A stretch of 61,257 nucleotides of DNA, from NCBI GenBank assembly GCA_018677555.1, contig JAHHOT010000251.1:1-61257 (forward strand). Direction: 5' to 3'. Both the position numbers and the translations under genes were made by a program. Source of the stretch: Gammaproteobacteria bacterium (GTDB taxonomy: Bacteria > Pseudomonadota > Gammaproteobacteria > Steroidobacterales > Woeseiaceae). How positions within the stretch are numbered: position 1 is the stretch's first letter; every line of letters begins with the position of its first letter. Shown here piece by piece: positions 44,367 through 53,586 of this stretch. Under the pieces are notes generated by a model. The model was not told where the DNA came from and ran no database searches. It worked only from the letters and a program-made list of their open reading frames with translations.

Positions 44367-44412
44367 ACCGTTGGACTGAGCGGCGCCGCAGGAACGATCG
44401 ATGCGACCTTGA

Positions 44413-45060
44413 TTAGCCGACGTCGATAATTCCATGCCGGATTGCATACCGTACCAGTCCTGGCACGTTGTCGATCTCAAGCTTTTGCATGATCTGGCTT
44501 CGATGTGATTCGACAGTTTTCGGGCTGATTGACAACGATTCCGCGATATCACGCGTCGTTGCACCTTCGGCAATAGCCTGAAGAATCTGGCGCTGCCGCG
44601 ATGTCAGGATTTCCTTTGCGTCATCGCTCAGTGCCTGCTGCAGGACCCGCAGGTGATCAGCATCGCCTATCGATGGACTCAAATACTTCTTCCCCGCTGA
44701 GATGTTTCGAATTGCCGTCTCGAGTTCGTCGGGAGCCGTATTTTTTAACAGGTAGCCTTTTGCACCGTACTGAAATGACTGGGCGATATACCGGCCCCTG
44801 GTGTGCATGGACAAAATCAGAACTTTCGCGCCCGGGTCCAGTTCAAGCAGTCGCTTCGTGGTATCGATCCCGTTGAGGCCGGACATCGATATGTCCATCA
44901 CGAACACGTCGACCTCCTGTTCTTCGGCAATCTTCAGAGCATCCAATCCGTTGGTCGCCTGCGCGACGACCGTCATGTTGCGCATGGATTCAATGAGCGA
45001 CTTGAGCCCATCGAGCACCAACTGGTGATCGTCAACCAGGGCTATGCGTACTTTTTTCAT
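44413..45060 (-). CDS. NarL/FixJ-family response regulator B
   Basis: 215 residues from ATG 45060, preceded by AGGAG. Receiver: IALVDDHQLVLDGL, VFVMDISMSGLNG (Asp), ILSMHTRG, YLLKNTAPDE (Lys). HTH: LTSRQRQILQAIAEGATTRD then SPKTVESHRSQIM. By eye more than half the residues match regulator A, pointing to duplication. No kinase is directly attached; the nearest kinases are at 42153 and 46223. The regulator may bind the dyad at 45180-45212 in its own promoter region, 120 bases upstream. Confidence 0.92.
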   Translation of the reverse strand: MKKVRIALVDDHQLVLDGLKSLIESMRNMTVVAQATNGLDALKIAEEQEVDVFVMDISMSGLNGIDTTKRLLELDPGAKVLILSMHTRGRYIAQSFQYGAKGYLLKNTAPDELETAIRNISAGKKYLSPSIGDADHLRVLQQALSDDAKEILTSRQRQILQAIAEGATTRDIAESLSISPKTVESHRSQIMQKLEIDNVPGLVRYAIRHGIIDVG

Positions 45061-45179
45061 TGTCGCTCTCCTTTGAGCGACGATAACTTCTGCTCGAAAC
45101 GCCAAAAATGGTCCGCAAGTAACAATAAAGTGGCGTACGAACATCGAATCAGGAACGCTACTTTGGCCCAAACCCCGTG

Positions 45180-45212
45180 GATTCGGAATAAGGAAAATCC
45201 TGATTGCGAATC
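45180..45212. promoter_or_regulatory. 33-base nested dyad between regulator B and PAS gene
   Basis: Outer arms GATTCG (45180-45185) and CGAATC (45207-45212) share a centre with inner arms ATAAGG (45188-45193) and CCTGAT (45199-45204) around an AAAAT core. Twelve of fourteen arm positions pair. A further ATCAGG half-site is at 45148-45153, and AACCCCGTGG at 45171 is mirrored by CCACTGGGGTT at 45229. The 317-base divergent region 45061-45377 holds no gene. Strong operator candidate. Confidence 0.6.
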
Positions 45213-45377
45213 ATCCGCACCCCGATTGCCACTGGGGTTCAGTGAACGGATAGTCGTGTGCGAGCGCGCTAATAGCGGGACAGCGGTTACGCCCCAATAC
45301 GGTTTCAATGACTCATCGATAGAGCACCGTTACGCGCCTCGTGCGCCGGTGATGCCAGCTACCCCGTTCGTTATGCC

Positions 45378-46145
45378 ATGAAAAATTCAGTATTCAATCC
45401 GTTAGACGGACACCTGACTGCCTCGTTTCTCGATGTTTTGTTCGACAGCGTGCTGATGTACGACGCCAACGGCATTGTCCGGAAATCTAATCGCGCTGCG
45501 CACGAAATGCTGGACGCAAACAGTACGAACCTGGAGGGTCGTTCCATCACCTGTATCTTTGCTTCCGCCGCTATTCGCGGCCGGGTTGAAGAGCTTGACG
45601 GCAACGCACTTTTCGACGACTGCTCCGAGTTCTTTACCGGCACGGTGAACGCAACCTGTATCAGCACCTGTGGGCGCCTATTCCCCGTTGAATGCCGCGC
45701 CTTTCGACTGCTCGTTGACGAAGCCAGGCAATTCGTCATCGTGTTGAAAGATCTTACCGAACACTTCTATGCACTCGAAACCATCAAACATATCGATCGT
45801 CAGTATCACGGTTTACTCGATCGCATGCACGAAGCAGTAGTGTATTTTCTTGCCGACGGTGAAATCCTCGCTACCAATGCGGCGTTTCTCGAGATGGCCG
45901 GACTACCGCGCGGCACCGAGTTTCCGGGAGGCGTGAATCTCTTCGATCTACTACTGAATCGCAGCCCCGGAGACAACGGCCAGGCCAGTTTTTCACTACC
46001 GCAGTCTATCGGCAGGCATCCAATGAAGTTGCAGCGTAGCGATGGCACTGCCCTGTCCGTACTGGTGGACTGCCATCAACTATCTAACCAGGTCGTTGGC
46101 GAGGCGGAGTTCGAGGCTATCATTCGAAATGTATTCGACTCGTAA
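45378..46145 (+). CDS. PAS-domain protein without output domain
   Basis: 255 residues. Two PAS-like modules: residues 15-125 (SVLMYDANGIVRKSNRAAHE, EGRSITCIFASAA, RLFPVECRAFRLL) and 140-240 (RMHEAVVYFLADGEILATNA, HPMKLQRSDGTALSVLVDC). No kinase, GGDEF or HTH domain follows. No membrane span. It is transcribed away from regulator B and convergent with the kinase at 46223. It may sense a ligand or redox state and pass it on by contact with the kinases. Confidence 0.8.
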   Translation: MKNSVFNPLDGHLTASFLDVLFDSVLMYDANGIVRKSNRAAHEMLDANSTNLEGRSITCIFASAAIRGRVEELDGNALFDDCSEFFTGTVNATCISTCGRLFPVECRAFRLLVDEARQFVIVLKDLTEHFYALETIKHIDRQYHGLLDRMHEAVVYFLADGEILATNAAFLEMAGLPRGTEFPGGVNLFDLLLNRSPGDNGQASFSLPQSIGRHPMKLQRSDGTALSVLVDCHQLSNQVVGEAEFEAIIRNVFDS

Positions 46146-46222
46146 ACCGTTCATAAAGCGAAATTCGGCACGGAGTTCACCTGGCAGACCGAACGCCGGA
46201 CGGAAGCTGCCAGTCGCTAACG

Positions 46223-47980
46223 CTATGCTGCGGGAAAAAAGGCGATGAATTTCGTATTGTCGCCCTCAACTGACGATAGCCCGACATGACCCCCAAAACG
46301 GTGCATGATTCCGTGAACCGTTGACAGGCCCAACCCGCTGCCTTTGCCAATCGGCTTGGTGGTTACCAGGGGCTCGAAAACGCTGTTGATGACTGAGCTG
46401 TCGATGCCTGGACCCGTATCCGTTACGGTAAGCGCAATAAAATCACCCGCCACGTCTTCACCGCAGGACGCACACGTTGCCTTATCATGAGATCGTTCGA
46501 GCGACACCGTCACGACGCCCTGCGAACCGACAGCATCGATGGCGTTGTAGACGTAATTCGTGATGACCTGGTGCGTACCGGACCGGTCTGCCCAGACGAC
46601 CATCGATGTTGGTCGTTGATACTGCAATTCTATGGAGCCGTTGAGGGTTTGGCGTATCAAATTCAACGGTTTTTCTATCTCGGTGCTTATATCGAACTCC
46701 GACGTTGAAAAACCGTAACCGGAATTGCCAAATTCCGACAGCTTGCTCACCAGTTTTTGCGCATAGTCCACGGATGCGGCAAGACCGGCCACCCCGCGAT
46801 CGGTTGGCCGGTTTTGCTGCAAACTGGTTTGAATCGTCTTTGAATGCATTGCGATAGCGGCAACGGTATTGCCAAAGTCGTGCGCCAGACCGGCCGACAG
46901 TCTGCCAAGAGATCGTATCTGCAGTTCACGCTGAAGCTGGCGTTCTACCTGTTCGGACTTTTCCTCGGCAATACGTCGCTTCGTTTCAAGCGAACGAATC
47001 CGGCGTTTCAGCAACTGATAAAGCGCGTAGAACAGGACTGAGACGATGACGATCCAGGCTGCAACAAAAGTCTCGCGGGCCTGGCGGACATCCTGACTGA
47101 ATACATCGAGCCCGTAACCGAGCGTATGCATGAATGGCAAGACCAGGCCGATGATCAGTGGCGCGCCCGCTAAAAAACTCGTGGGGCGAACTAATTGACG
47201 GCTTATGGGGGATATTTCTACCGTCGCGGCAACACCGCTTGCAATCATCGCGACCGGGTACCAGAGATACCAGAAGACGTTGATCCAGTTACCCGGTTCG
47301 TGGTTCAGGACCCCTTCCTCAAACGCCCAGGAAAGCATATCGGCCACAAATATCAGGGACATCGTGGCGCTGAACAGGAAATACAGCAGTCGCCAGGACT
47401 CGCTCCGGGCATCGTTGCCCGCAACCACAGAGCGAATCGCAATATAGAGATTGGACGCTGCATATATCGACATCGACGATACATAAACATTCGAGCCGAC
47501 GGCGACAGGAATAATGTCGAAGTAAAGGTACAAGGCGATTACGAAAAGGAGTCCGCCAGCAATATAAAATGCGCGCCGTTGCAACCACAGTGGCTCACTG
47601 AGGGTGTCCAGACGCGCCTCCACGGCAACAAGCAATGTGGCGGTCGCTGCCAGCAAAAAAACGTCGGCGGAGATCGCATTGAGCAACGACTGTGAATCGG
47701 GAAGCAGCAGCCCGGGGAACGGCATGACAAACCAGAAAAAGAAACCAGCAATAAGAACCAGCCAGAAGAGCCTGGCTTGTCGTTGCGCCGCTCGAATTGC
47801 GGCTGCGCCGAAAAGAGCGATAACGAGCAATAGCTGCAATCTTTCGCCGATCGTGCTCTCGAAGTGGACCTGCCATTCCGGCGGCATCCACGTCAGGTTG
47901 CTGACGAGCGCCACGCCGAATATGCAGAGCGCCACGACCAACGACTTTGGGGTCGAACCAATTTTTCTATGAGTTTCCAC
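46223..47980 (-). CDS. Multi-pass membrane histidine kinase (HisKA type)
   Basis: 585 residues. About nine to ten membrane segments in residues 13-320, then a coiled coil (RRIRSLETKRRIAEEKSEQV), HisKA with GRLSAGLAHDFGNTVAAIA, and HATPase (NYVYNAIDAVGSQGVV, TVTDTGPGIDSSVI, GKGSGLGLSTVHGIMHRFGG). A CASCG pair is inserted in the ATPase just before the DTGPGI box; I recall similar CxxC inserts in other kinases. The DFGN after the His (usually E-x-N/T) resembles NtrB-like kinases. No adjacent receiver, so the partner is unknown. Confidence 0.9.
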   Translation of the reverse strand: METHRKIGSTPKSLVVALCIFGVALVSNLTWMPPEWQVHFESTIGERLQLLLVIALFGAAAIRAAQRQARLFWLVLIAGFFFWFVMPFPGLLLPDSQSLLNAISADVFLLAATATLLVAVEARLDTLSEPLWLQRRAFYIAGGLLFVIALYLYFDIIPVAVGSNVYVSSMSIYAASNLYIAIRSVVAGNDARSESWRLLYFLFSATMSLIFVADMLSWAFEEGVLNHEPGNWINVFWYLWYPVAMIASGVAATVEISPISRQLVRPTSFLAGAPLIIGLVLPFMHTLGYGLDVFSQDVRQARETFVAAWIVIVSVLFYALYQLLKRRIRSLETKRRIAEEKSEQVERQLQRELQIRSLGRLSAGLAHDFGNTVAAIAMHSKTIQTSLQQNRPTDRGVAGLAASVDYAQKLVSKLSEFGNSGYGFSTSEFDISTEIEKPLNLIRQTLNGSIELQYQRPTSMVVWADRSGTHQVITNYVYNAIDAVGSQGVVTVSLERSHDKATCASCGEDVAGDFIALTVTDTGPGIDSSVINSVFEPLVTTKPIGKGSGLGLSTVHGIMHRFGGHVGLSSVEGDNTKFIAFFPAA

Positions 47981-48020
47981 TGCGTGACCGGGGCCGAACC
48001 GAATTCCTTATAATTTTCCG

Positions 48021-49844
48021 CTAGTCCTCGCGCAATACGCCGGTAAGTGTCAGCACCACGACCGCGGACAAGGCGGCGCCAGCGATTACATAGAGACTAT
48101 GCAACATTAGCCACACCCCGCGAAAGGAACCTTCGGGCGTGAAACGGCAACGCAAATCCTGCGCAAGATCGATGACCGGAAGCGCCGCATCAAGCGCGTA
48201 GTGCATGACGTCCAGGCCCGGACAGCCCCGCTCAGTCGAGTGCTGAGCGATGTCGAATGCGAACCGATAGGTCACCGGCTCCGGATCCATCTCGACCGGG
48301 AGGAAGGGCTGCTGGAAAAAAAACAGCGCCGTCGCGTACATCAAGGTTCCAAATAAGACGAAAACCAGGAACGACAACACCGCACGGCTGGTCGAATAGC
48401 CGTACTGGCTGATCAGCATCAGGATGTTCGGGAATAGCCGTGCCCAGCGACTGTCGACTCGCGCCGCAAGCCGCATACGTATTTTTTCGACGGCGATCAC
48501 GTTGGCCTCGCGTGTCAGCCCATGCTGACGGAGCACGCGGCTCAGCTCCTCATAGGGTTGTGGCCGGAAAGTTGCCGAAGTCGGCTTGCCGCCTGGAAAC
48601 TGGCGACACAGCCAGGCGATGTGCTTCGCAGACAGATCGCCAGCTCCCATATGACGAATTCGTGCGTACGTCGCACCGTCGAGGTCCAGAAATCCGTCGG
48701 CCGGCCAACCGGTTGCAACGTCGTCCACGATGGAATTGATCTGTGCGCCGGCCAGCAAAAACCAGCCGCGAACGGGCGTTGGCGAGTCATCCGCCACCGG
48801 CGCCTCTTGCTGCTCTGCGAGTGCAGCATTGTTCCTCAGCCCGAGTGCATTCGAAATTCGTGCCTGCTGAAGATTCAGCGCAATCGGACCGCCTTTCCTC
48901 AGTAACCCTTCGTAGTCGGGGCCCGGAGCCAGCTTGGCGTTGGACATGAAAAAACTGCCGCCAACGACTGCGGTGAGAAAATTCAGCCTGCCCGCTGCCT
49001 CGAATGGCAGACCCATCTCGCCGTGCGACGACAGGGTTACCGACTCGACTTTCAGGTCTTCGCAGTGCAGTGCTCGCCCGCCCGGATTTATGAAACGCGC
49101 GCCATTGCACAACAGGTCGCCCGTTATATGCGCTGCGGCAAAAATGACTTCGCCATTGGCCTCAAAGCGGTGGTTCGCGGAGGGCCCGAGATCAACGTTA
49201 CTGCCAACGGTTATCGAGCGCGCGCTCAATGCCGCTGCACCGCGACCGTCCAGCAGCGCCCCGGAAATGCGCACCTCACCATCGATTTGCGCACCATCCA
49301 TCCGGATCGTGCCGGCAGCATGAAAGCGAGACCTCTCTGTGGACGAGAAATCCAGTTTTCCACCGAGTCGCGCATTACTGAGATGAATTGCACAGGTTCC
49401 GACCTGGCTCAGCTCCGATTCATAGTTATCGACTCCGGCGAAGGTCGAACCCGACAGATCAAGATCCGCACTGACATTCAGGCTGGCGCCGATAAATGCC
49501 GGCATCGTACAGTCCACGAAACGCAGCACCAGGAACTCTGCGCCGCTCAGATCGACCGGAGAGGTGAACGTGCAATTCAAAAACTGGACCGCCGGCCGGC
49601 CGGCTTTGCCCGCAGGCGGTGGAGGACGCAGAGGTCCATGGATTTCTGCGCCGCGAATGCGTAACGGAGAGCAAAGGGTACCGCTCGATCCCGAGATCAG
49701 GCGCTCCAGGAAACGCGCAGAAAGGCGCCGGCCCGGCCCGTCGAGCGATGAAAAATCCGCTACTTGTCGCTCATTTACCGCATCGAGAACCCTTTGCCGC
49801 GCCGCCTTTTCCAGGACCGCGCGGTCGTCCATCGATTTTGCCAT
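48021..49844 (-). CDS. Beta-helix repeat membrane protein
   Basis: 607 residues from ATG 49844, preceded by AGGTGGG; a TTG at 49871 would add nine residues. Residues 60-370 carry a degenerate repeat of the type 'DGAQIDGEVRISGALLDGRG', 'FAAAHITGDLLCNGARF', 'LAGAQINSIVDD', about 20-25 residues each, as in beta-helical pentapeptide-like proteins. A helical linker (LSRVLRQHGLTREANVIAVE) then leads to two membrane segments (QYGYSTSRAVLSFLVFVLFG and WLMLHSLYVIAGAALSAVVV). This matches a family labelled 'membrane-associated oxidoreductase' in some genomes, though nothing supports a redox role here. Divergent from the FHA ATPase. Confidence 0.75.
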   Translation of the reverse strand: MAKSMDDRAVLEKAARQRVLDAVNERQVADFSSLDGPGRRLSARFLERLISGSSGTLCSPLRIRGAEIHGPLRPPPPAGKAGRPAVQFLNCTFTSPVDLSGAEFLVLRFVDCTMPAFIGASLNVSADLDLSGSTFAGVDNYESELSQVGTCAIHLSNARLGGKLDFSSTERSRFHAAGTIRMDGAQIDGEVRISGALLDGRGAAALSARSITVGSNVDLGPSANHRFEANGEVIFAAAHITGDLLCNGARFINPGGRALHCEDLKVESVTLSSHGEMGLPFEAAGRLNFLTAVVGGSFFMSNAKLAPGPDYEGLLRKGGPIALNLQQARISNALGLRNNAALAEQQEAPVADDSPTPVRGWFLLAGAQINSIVDDVATGWPADGFLDLDGATYARIRHMGAGDLSAKHIAWLCRQFPGGKPTSATFRPQPYEELSRVLRQHGLTREANVIAVEKIRMRLAARVDSRWARLFPNILMLISQYGYSTSRAVLSFLVFVLFGTLMYATALFFFQQPFLPVEMDPEPVTYRFAFDIAQHSTERGCPGLDVMHYALDAALPVIDLAQDLRCRFTPEGSFRGVWLMLHSLYVIAGAALSAVVVLTLTGVLRED

Positions 49845-49968
49845 GACAGAATCGCCCACCTGCTGTTCCAACTGCCGATCATCATATCAGCTGGCTGGCA
49901 CTCTTCCGCATGATAGACTCGCGCACGAATGAGTCTGATTAAGCAACCTCAGCCACGCCACGCACCGT

Positions 49969-49988
49969 TCACGCAGGATAATGCGTGA
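49969..49988. promoter_or_regulatory. Inverted repeat TCACGCA-N6-TGCGTGA
   Basis: Perfect seven-base arms at 49969-49975 and 49982-49988 with GGATAA spacer, 23 bases before the ATG of the FHA ATPase. It could be an operator or a hairpin covering the ribosome site region. Confidence 0.45.
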
Positions 49989-50011
49989 GCCCGCAGCAAT
50001 AATACGGAGTC

Positions 50012-51202
50012 ATGGAAGCGAACAGTATCTCTGCGGGTAACAAAGCGTTTGGCGCCCACGCCGATTCCGTACCCGTCATCCCCTACCAGTCGCACCAGGA
50101 CGCGCTGCGGTTTCTGTTTTCGGCAACCGAGCGAAAGAGCGGGCTTGCGCTGATGCAGGGACCGGCTGGCGCCGGCAAAACCACTATCCTCGATGCATTC
50201 GTCGAGGCATCGGTGCGCGACGCGGCCGTTGCAATCGTCGACGGTGTTCATCTCACGCCCCGGAATCTGCTTAACGAAATGCTCGCGCAATTCAAGCTCG
50301 ACGTTCAAACAGAACAGGACGAGCTTTTGATGCAGTCGCTGAGCAACTTCCTTGCACATCAAACACGCGATAATTGCGCACCGATATTGATTGTCGACAA
50401 CATCGATCGCGCAACGAAGAGCACCCTGTTGCTCCTAAACTGGCTTGCGGCGCTCGAAATAGGTGGCAAATTCATCGTTCGCATCGTATTGACGGGCAGG
50501 GACCGGATTGTGGAAGTGATACGCGACCAGGGCATGCGTAGCGTCGCGCGGCGCCATCCGCCCATGTTTTCGCTCAATCCGTTGACAGCTTACGAAGCGA
50601 TGACTTATCTGAGGGCGAGATTGATTGCATCGGGTGGCGAAAAAGCCAACAACGTATTTACGCCGGACGTCAGCTACCGCCTGCACGAATTAACCTACGG
50701 CTGGCCGGGTCCGCTTAATTCCGCTGCCCTGGACATCATGGAGCGCGCCGGCGAGCTCGCCTTTTCCAAACCCGTGCCGCAGATTATTCTTACGCGCAAT
50801 GCCAAAACGCTGGCTCGATACGACCTGACCGGAACGCGCTATGTCATCGGTCGCTCGGAGCTGGCAGACATCGTCATCCAGGACGCATTCGTCAGCAAGC
50901 TGCACGCAATGCTGCAGATTCACAACGACTCGATCATTCTCATGGACCTGAACAGCACAAACGGCACAACGGTGAATTCGAGAAAGGCACAGATAACCGT
51001 TTTGCACAACAACGACATTCTGATGCTGGGCAGTTATCGACTCAAGCTGGAAAACGCGCCGGCCAGCAAGCGTGGCGCCGATTCACAGGTCGCAGCTTCG
51101 GACACGGTGACCATGAAGACCCTCACGGACCACCGTCGCGAGCTTGCTCGCAGCACGATCGCAGCGATCAAGAAAGAATCCGGCGCTAATCGCCGGCGTT
51201 GA
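50012..51202 (+). CDS. ExeA/MshM-type AAA ATPase fused to an FHA domain
   Basis: 396 residues. ATPase domain residues 20-270: ALMQGPAGAGKTTILDAF (Walker A), PILIVDNIDRATKSTLL (Walker B), RIVLTGRDRIVE (sensor). FHA domain residues 285-350: RYVIGRSELADIVIQDAFVS (GR-x-x-x-x-D), LHAMLQ, LMDLNSTNGTTVNS (ST-N-G) — all phosphothreonine-binding residues present. A basic tail follows. ExeA-like ATPases help assemble type II secretion or MSHA pili; none of those genes is here. The FHA domain implies control by Thr phosphorylation. Fifteen bases before the flavoprotein. Confidence 0.88.
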   Translation: MEANSISAGNKAFGAHADSVPVIPYQSHQDALRFLFSATERKSGLALMQGPAGAGKTTILDAFVEASVRDAAVAIVDGVHLTPRNLLNEMLAQFKLDVQTEQDELLMQSLSNFLAHQTRDNCAPILIVDNIDRATKSTLLLLNWLAALEIGGKFIVRIVLTGRDRIVEVIRDQGMRSVARRHPPMFSLNPLTAYEAMTYLRARLIASGGEKANNVFTPDVSYRLHELTYGWPGPLNSAALDIMERAGELAFSKPVPQIILTRNAKTLARYDLTGTRYVIGRSELADIVIQDAFVSKLHAMLQIHNDSIILMDLNSTNGTTVNSRKAQITVLHNNDILMLGSYRLKLENAPASKRGADSQVAASDTVTMKTLTDHRRELARSTIAAIKKESGANRRR

Positions 51203-51217
51203 CCCTGTCCAGAGCTC

Positions 51218-53053
51218 ATGGACAGGATAACAAGACGAGATTTTGTCAACGGCACGCTGGTAGCAGCAGGAAGCTCCCTGCTGCCGTTCGGCGCGACGTT
51301 ACAGGCTTCGATGGCCGGCGTTGATCGCAGGTATTATCCACCTGCGTGGACCGGTCTCAGGGGCAGTCACCCGGGCTCGAACGATTACGCACATGCCCGT
51401 GCGTGGAGCGCGCGTTCCGACTGGGGACCGACCAGCAAGCTGCGGGAGACCTACGACCTGGTGGTGGTCGGCGGCGGCCTCAGCGGGCTCGCTGCCGCCT
51501 ATTTTTACCAGCAAAAACACGGGGCGGACAGGAAAGTCCTTATCCTGGATAACCATGATGACTTCGGCGGGCACGCCAAGCGCAACGAACATACTATCGA
51601 TGGGCGTACGCTCATTTCCTACGGCGGCTCGCAGACTATCGTAGAACCGAAATATGCGGACAATATCGTTCTCGATCTGCTGAACGACATCGGTGTCGAC
51701 CTGGGCCGGTTCGAATCGGCCTACGATATCGGCTTCTTCAAGCGACATGAACTGGGTAGCGTCACCTACTTCAACGACGAAATCTTCGGCGAGAACAAGG
51801 TCGTACAGCACCCGTATTGCAACTATCCGAACTACCTGGAGGGCCTGCAGGGCGCGAAGATATCCGATGAAGAAGCGGCACAACAGGCGCCTCTAAGCAA
51901 AAAAGGAAAGGAACAGTTGCTCAGGGTCCTCAAGGGCGGCCTGCATATTCTGCCGGTGCCCGATGAAGAGCTGGAGAACTACATTTACTCCCATTCCTAT
52001 TTCGACTATCTGCGGAACACGCTTGGCGTCGACGATCCCGGAGTCATGAGAATGGCCAGGCATTCCGGAATCGACTGGGGCAGCGGAGGGACAGACGTGA
52101 TGAGCATCGCGCAAGCCAGGAGTTGCGGCGCGCTCGGCTTTCCCCCGCGGGCTGTCTACGATGAAGACAATCCGTACATTTATCATTTTCCAGACGGCAA
52201 CGCCGGCGTCGCACGGGCGCTGGTCAAAAAGTTGATCCCCGACGTAGCCGTGGGAAGAAATGCCGAAGAGCTGGTCCTGGCACGGTTCGACTACGCCAGG
52301 CTTGATCAGCCTCGCAACAACGTTCGCATCAGGCTGAACAGCACTGCGGTCAACGTGGAGCACGTAGGCGACCCCGGTAGCTCCGGTGACGTTGTCGTAC
52401 AGTACATGAACGATGACAAGTCGTACCAGGTAAACGCCAGAAGTGTCGTGATGGCCTGCTACAACATGGTCATACCGCATATCGTTGCGGGTCTCCCCGG
52501 GGAACAGGCCGCCGCATTGCGTCTGCAGGGAAAGAGCCCGCTGCAGTACACCACCGTCGGTTTGAGGAACTGGAGGGGAATGAAGGAACTGGGCATTGGC
52601 ATGGCAATGTCACCCGGAAACATGCACCAGGCGGTTCTGATGGACTTCCCTGTGAGTATGGGAGGCTACGAGTTCACGAAGAGGGCCGATGACCCTTGCG
52701 TCCTGATGATGATTTCGTGTCCGTACGGAACTGAGGGCGCAGCGCGTCGTGAACAATTTCGTGAAGCGCGATACCGAATGCTGTCGCTGCAATTTAAGGA
52801 CTACGAGCAGGAAATTCGGCGTCACCTCAGCGGCATGCTGCCGGGTGAATTATTCAATTTCGACCGGGACGTTGCGAGTATCTCGGTGAATCGCTGGGCC
52901 CATGGCTACACGGTTGGCGGCCCCGGCGATTCGACGCGAATCGGCCGCCGGCCGTTCGGCCGAATCACGATCGCCAATTGTGACTCCGCGCCGGGCGCAG
53001 ACGCGAAAACCGCGATGATGATGGCGCATCGCGCGGTAGACGAGTTGGGGTAA
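51218..53053 (+). CDS. Tat-exported FAD-dependent oxidoreductase (spermidine dehydrogenase-like)
   Basis: 611 residues. Twin-arginine signal ITRRDFVNGTLVAAGSSLLP. YYPPAWTGLRGSHPGSNDY and the following region match a family I associate with spermidine dehydrogenase SpdH. The FAD fold: LVVVGGGLSGLAAAYFY and LILDNHDDFGGHAKRNEH (GG-doublet). C-terminal FAD contact around GRITIANCDSAPGADAKTAM. It would act in the periplasm with FAD, perhaps oxidising an amine and passing electrons to the respiratory chain. Substrate inferred only from family resemblance. Followed by palindrome 53083-53096. Confidence 0.8.
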   Translation: MDRITRRDFVNGTLVAAGSSLLPFGATLQASMAGVDRRYYPPAWTGLRGSHPGSNDYAHARAWSARSDWGPTSKLRETYDLVVVGGGLSGLAAAYFYQQKHGADRKVLILDNHDDFGGHAKRNEHTIDGRTLISYGGSQTIVEPKYADNIVLDLLNDIGVDLGRFESAYDIGFFKRHELGSVTYFNDEIFGENKVVQHPYCNYPNYLEGLQGAKISDEEAAQQAPLSKKGKEQLLRVLKGGLHILPVPDEELENYIYSHSYFDYLRNTLGVDDPGVMRMARHSGIDWGSGGTDVMSIAQARSCGALGFPPRAVYDEDNPYIYHFPDGNAGVARALVKKLIPDVAVGRNAEELVLARFDYARLDQPRNNVRIRLNSTAVNVEHVGDPGSSGDVVVQYMNDDKSYQVNARSVVMACYNMVIPHIVAGLPGEQAAALRLQGKSPLQYTTVGLRNWRGMKELGIGMAMSPGNMHQAVLMDFPVSMGGYEFTKRADDPCVLMMISCPYGTEGAARREQFREARYRMLSLQFKDYEQEIRRHLSGMLPGELFNFDRDVASISVNRWAHGYTVGGPGDSTRIGRRPFGRITIANCDSAPGADAKTAMMMAHRAVDELG

Positions 53054-53082
53054 GCGCGGCACGCGCCGGATAAACTTCACCC

Positions 53083-53096
53083 CCGACCCGGGTCGG
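53083..53096. terminator. Palindrome between convergent genes
   Basis: CCGACCCGGGTCGG (53083-53096) is a perfect 14-base palindrome located between the ends of the flavoprotein (53053) and the opposing HEAT-like gene (53155). A second one, TAACGATCGTTA, is at 53134-53145. Neither has a T-tract, so a terminator role is only positional. Confidence 0.3.
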
Positions 53097-53154
53097 CCGT
53101 ACGCTTCCCCTTCGCATAAGCCGAAAGAGCTTTTAACGATCGTTATGGGAGCGC

Positions 53155-53586
53155 TTATTTTTTCCGCTTATCGTTAGCGGCCTTGCGGCGCCGAACGTTT
53201 TCGGCAATATCCTTGATGCTGACGTTATTGGCGAGTGCCAGAGATTCGGCAGTGCCGATCGTCTGCAGCGCGACATAGGCCCAGAAAATGACCTCAGGGT
53301 CTGACGAGTGCAGCTGGTCCGCAATAAACGGCATGTATTTGGGATCGCGCGATTCACCCAGGAGCTCGACGAGCGCGCCCTTGGCGCGCGCATTTTCTTC
53401 CCTGACGGCCGCCTGGTAAATTTTGCTCTTGATGGTGTCAATGTCGCGGAGCAACAACCCAAAAGCTTGTTGGAAGATTTCAGGGTCCGTTGATCGGAGC
53501 CCCTCAATCAAGGTAGAAACGTCCAATTCGATCGCCTTCATGATGGCTTGCATTTGGGTGACATTCCATTCGGCGAACCGGAGCAT
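53155..53586 (-). CDS. Small helical HEAT-like protein
   Basis: 143 residues from ATG 53586 (upstream frame to 53652 and downstream starts at residue 12 or 16 are alternatives). Helical repeats: VSTLIEGLRSTDPEIFQQAF, GALVELLGESRDPKYMPFIA, HSSDPEVIFWAYVALQTIG. These resemble HEAT/PBS-lyase repeats. Ends in a very basic tail (RRRKAANDKRKK). No signal peptide. Function unknown; probably protein binding. Confidence 0.6.
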   Translation of the reverse strand: MLRFAEWNVTQMQAIMKAIELDVSTLIEGLRSTDPEIFQQAFGLLLRDIDTIKSKIYQAAVREENARAKGALVELLGESRDPKYMPFIADQLHSSDPEVIFWAYVALQTIGTAESLALANNVSIKDIAENVRRRKAANDKRKK

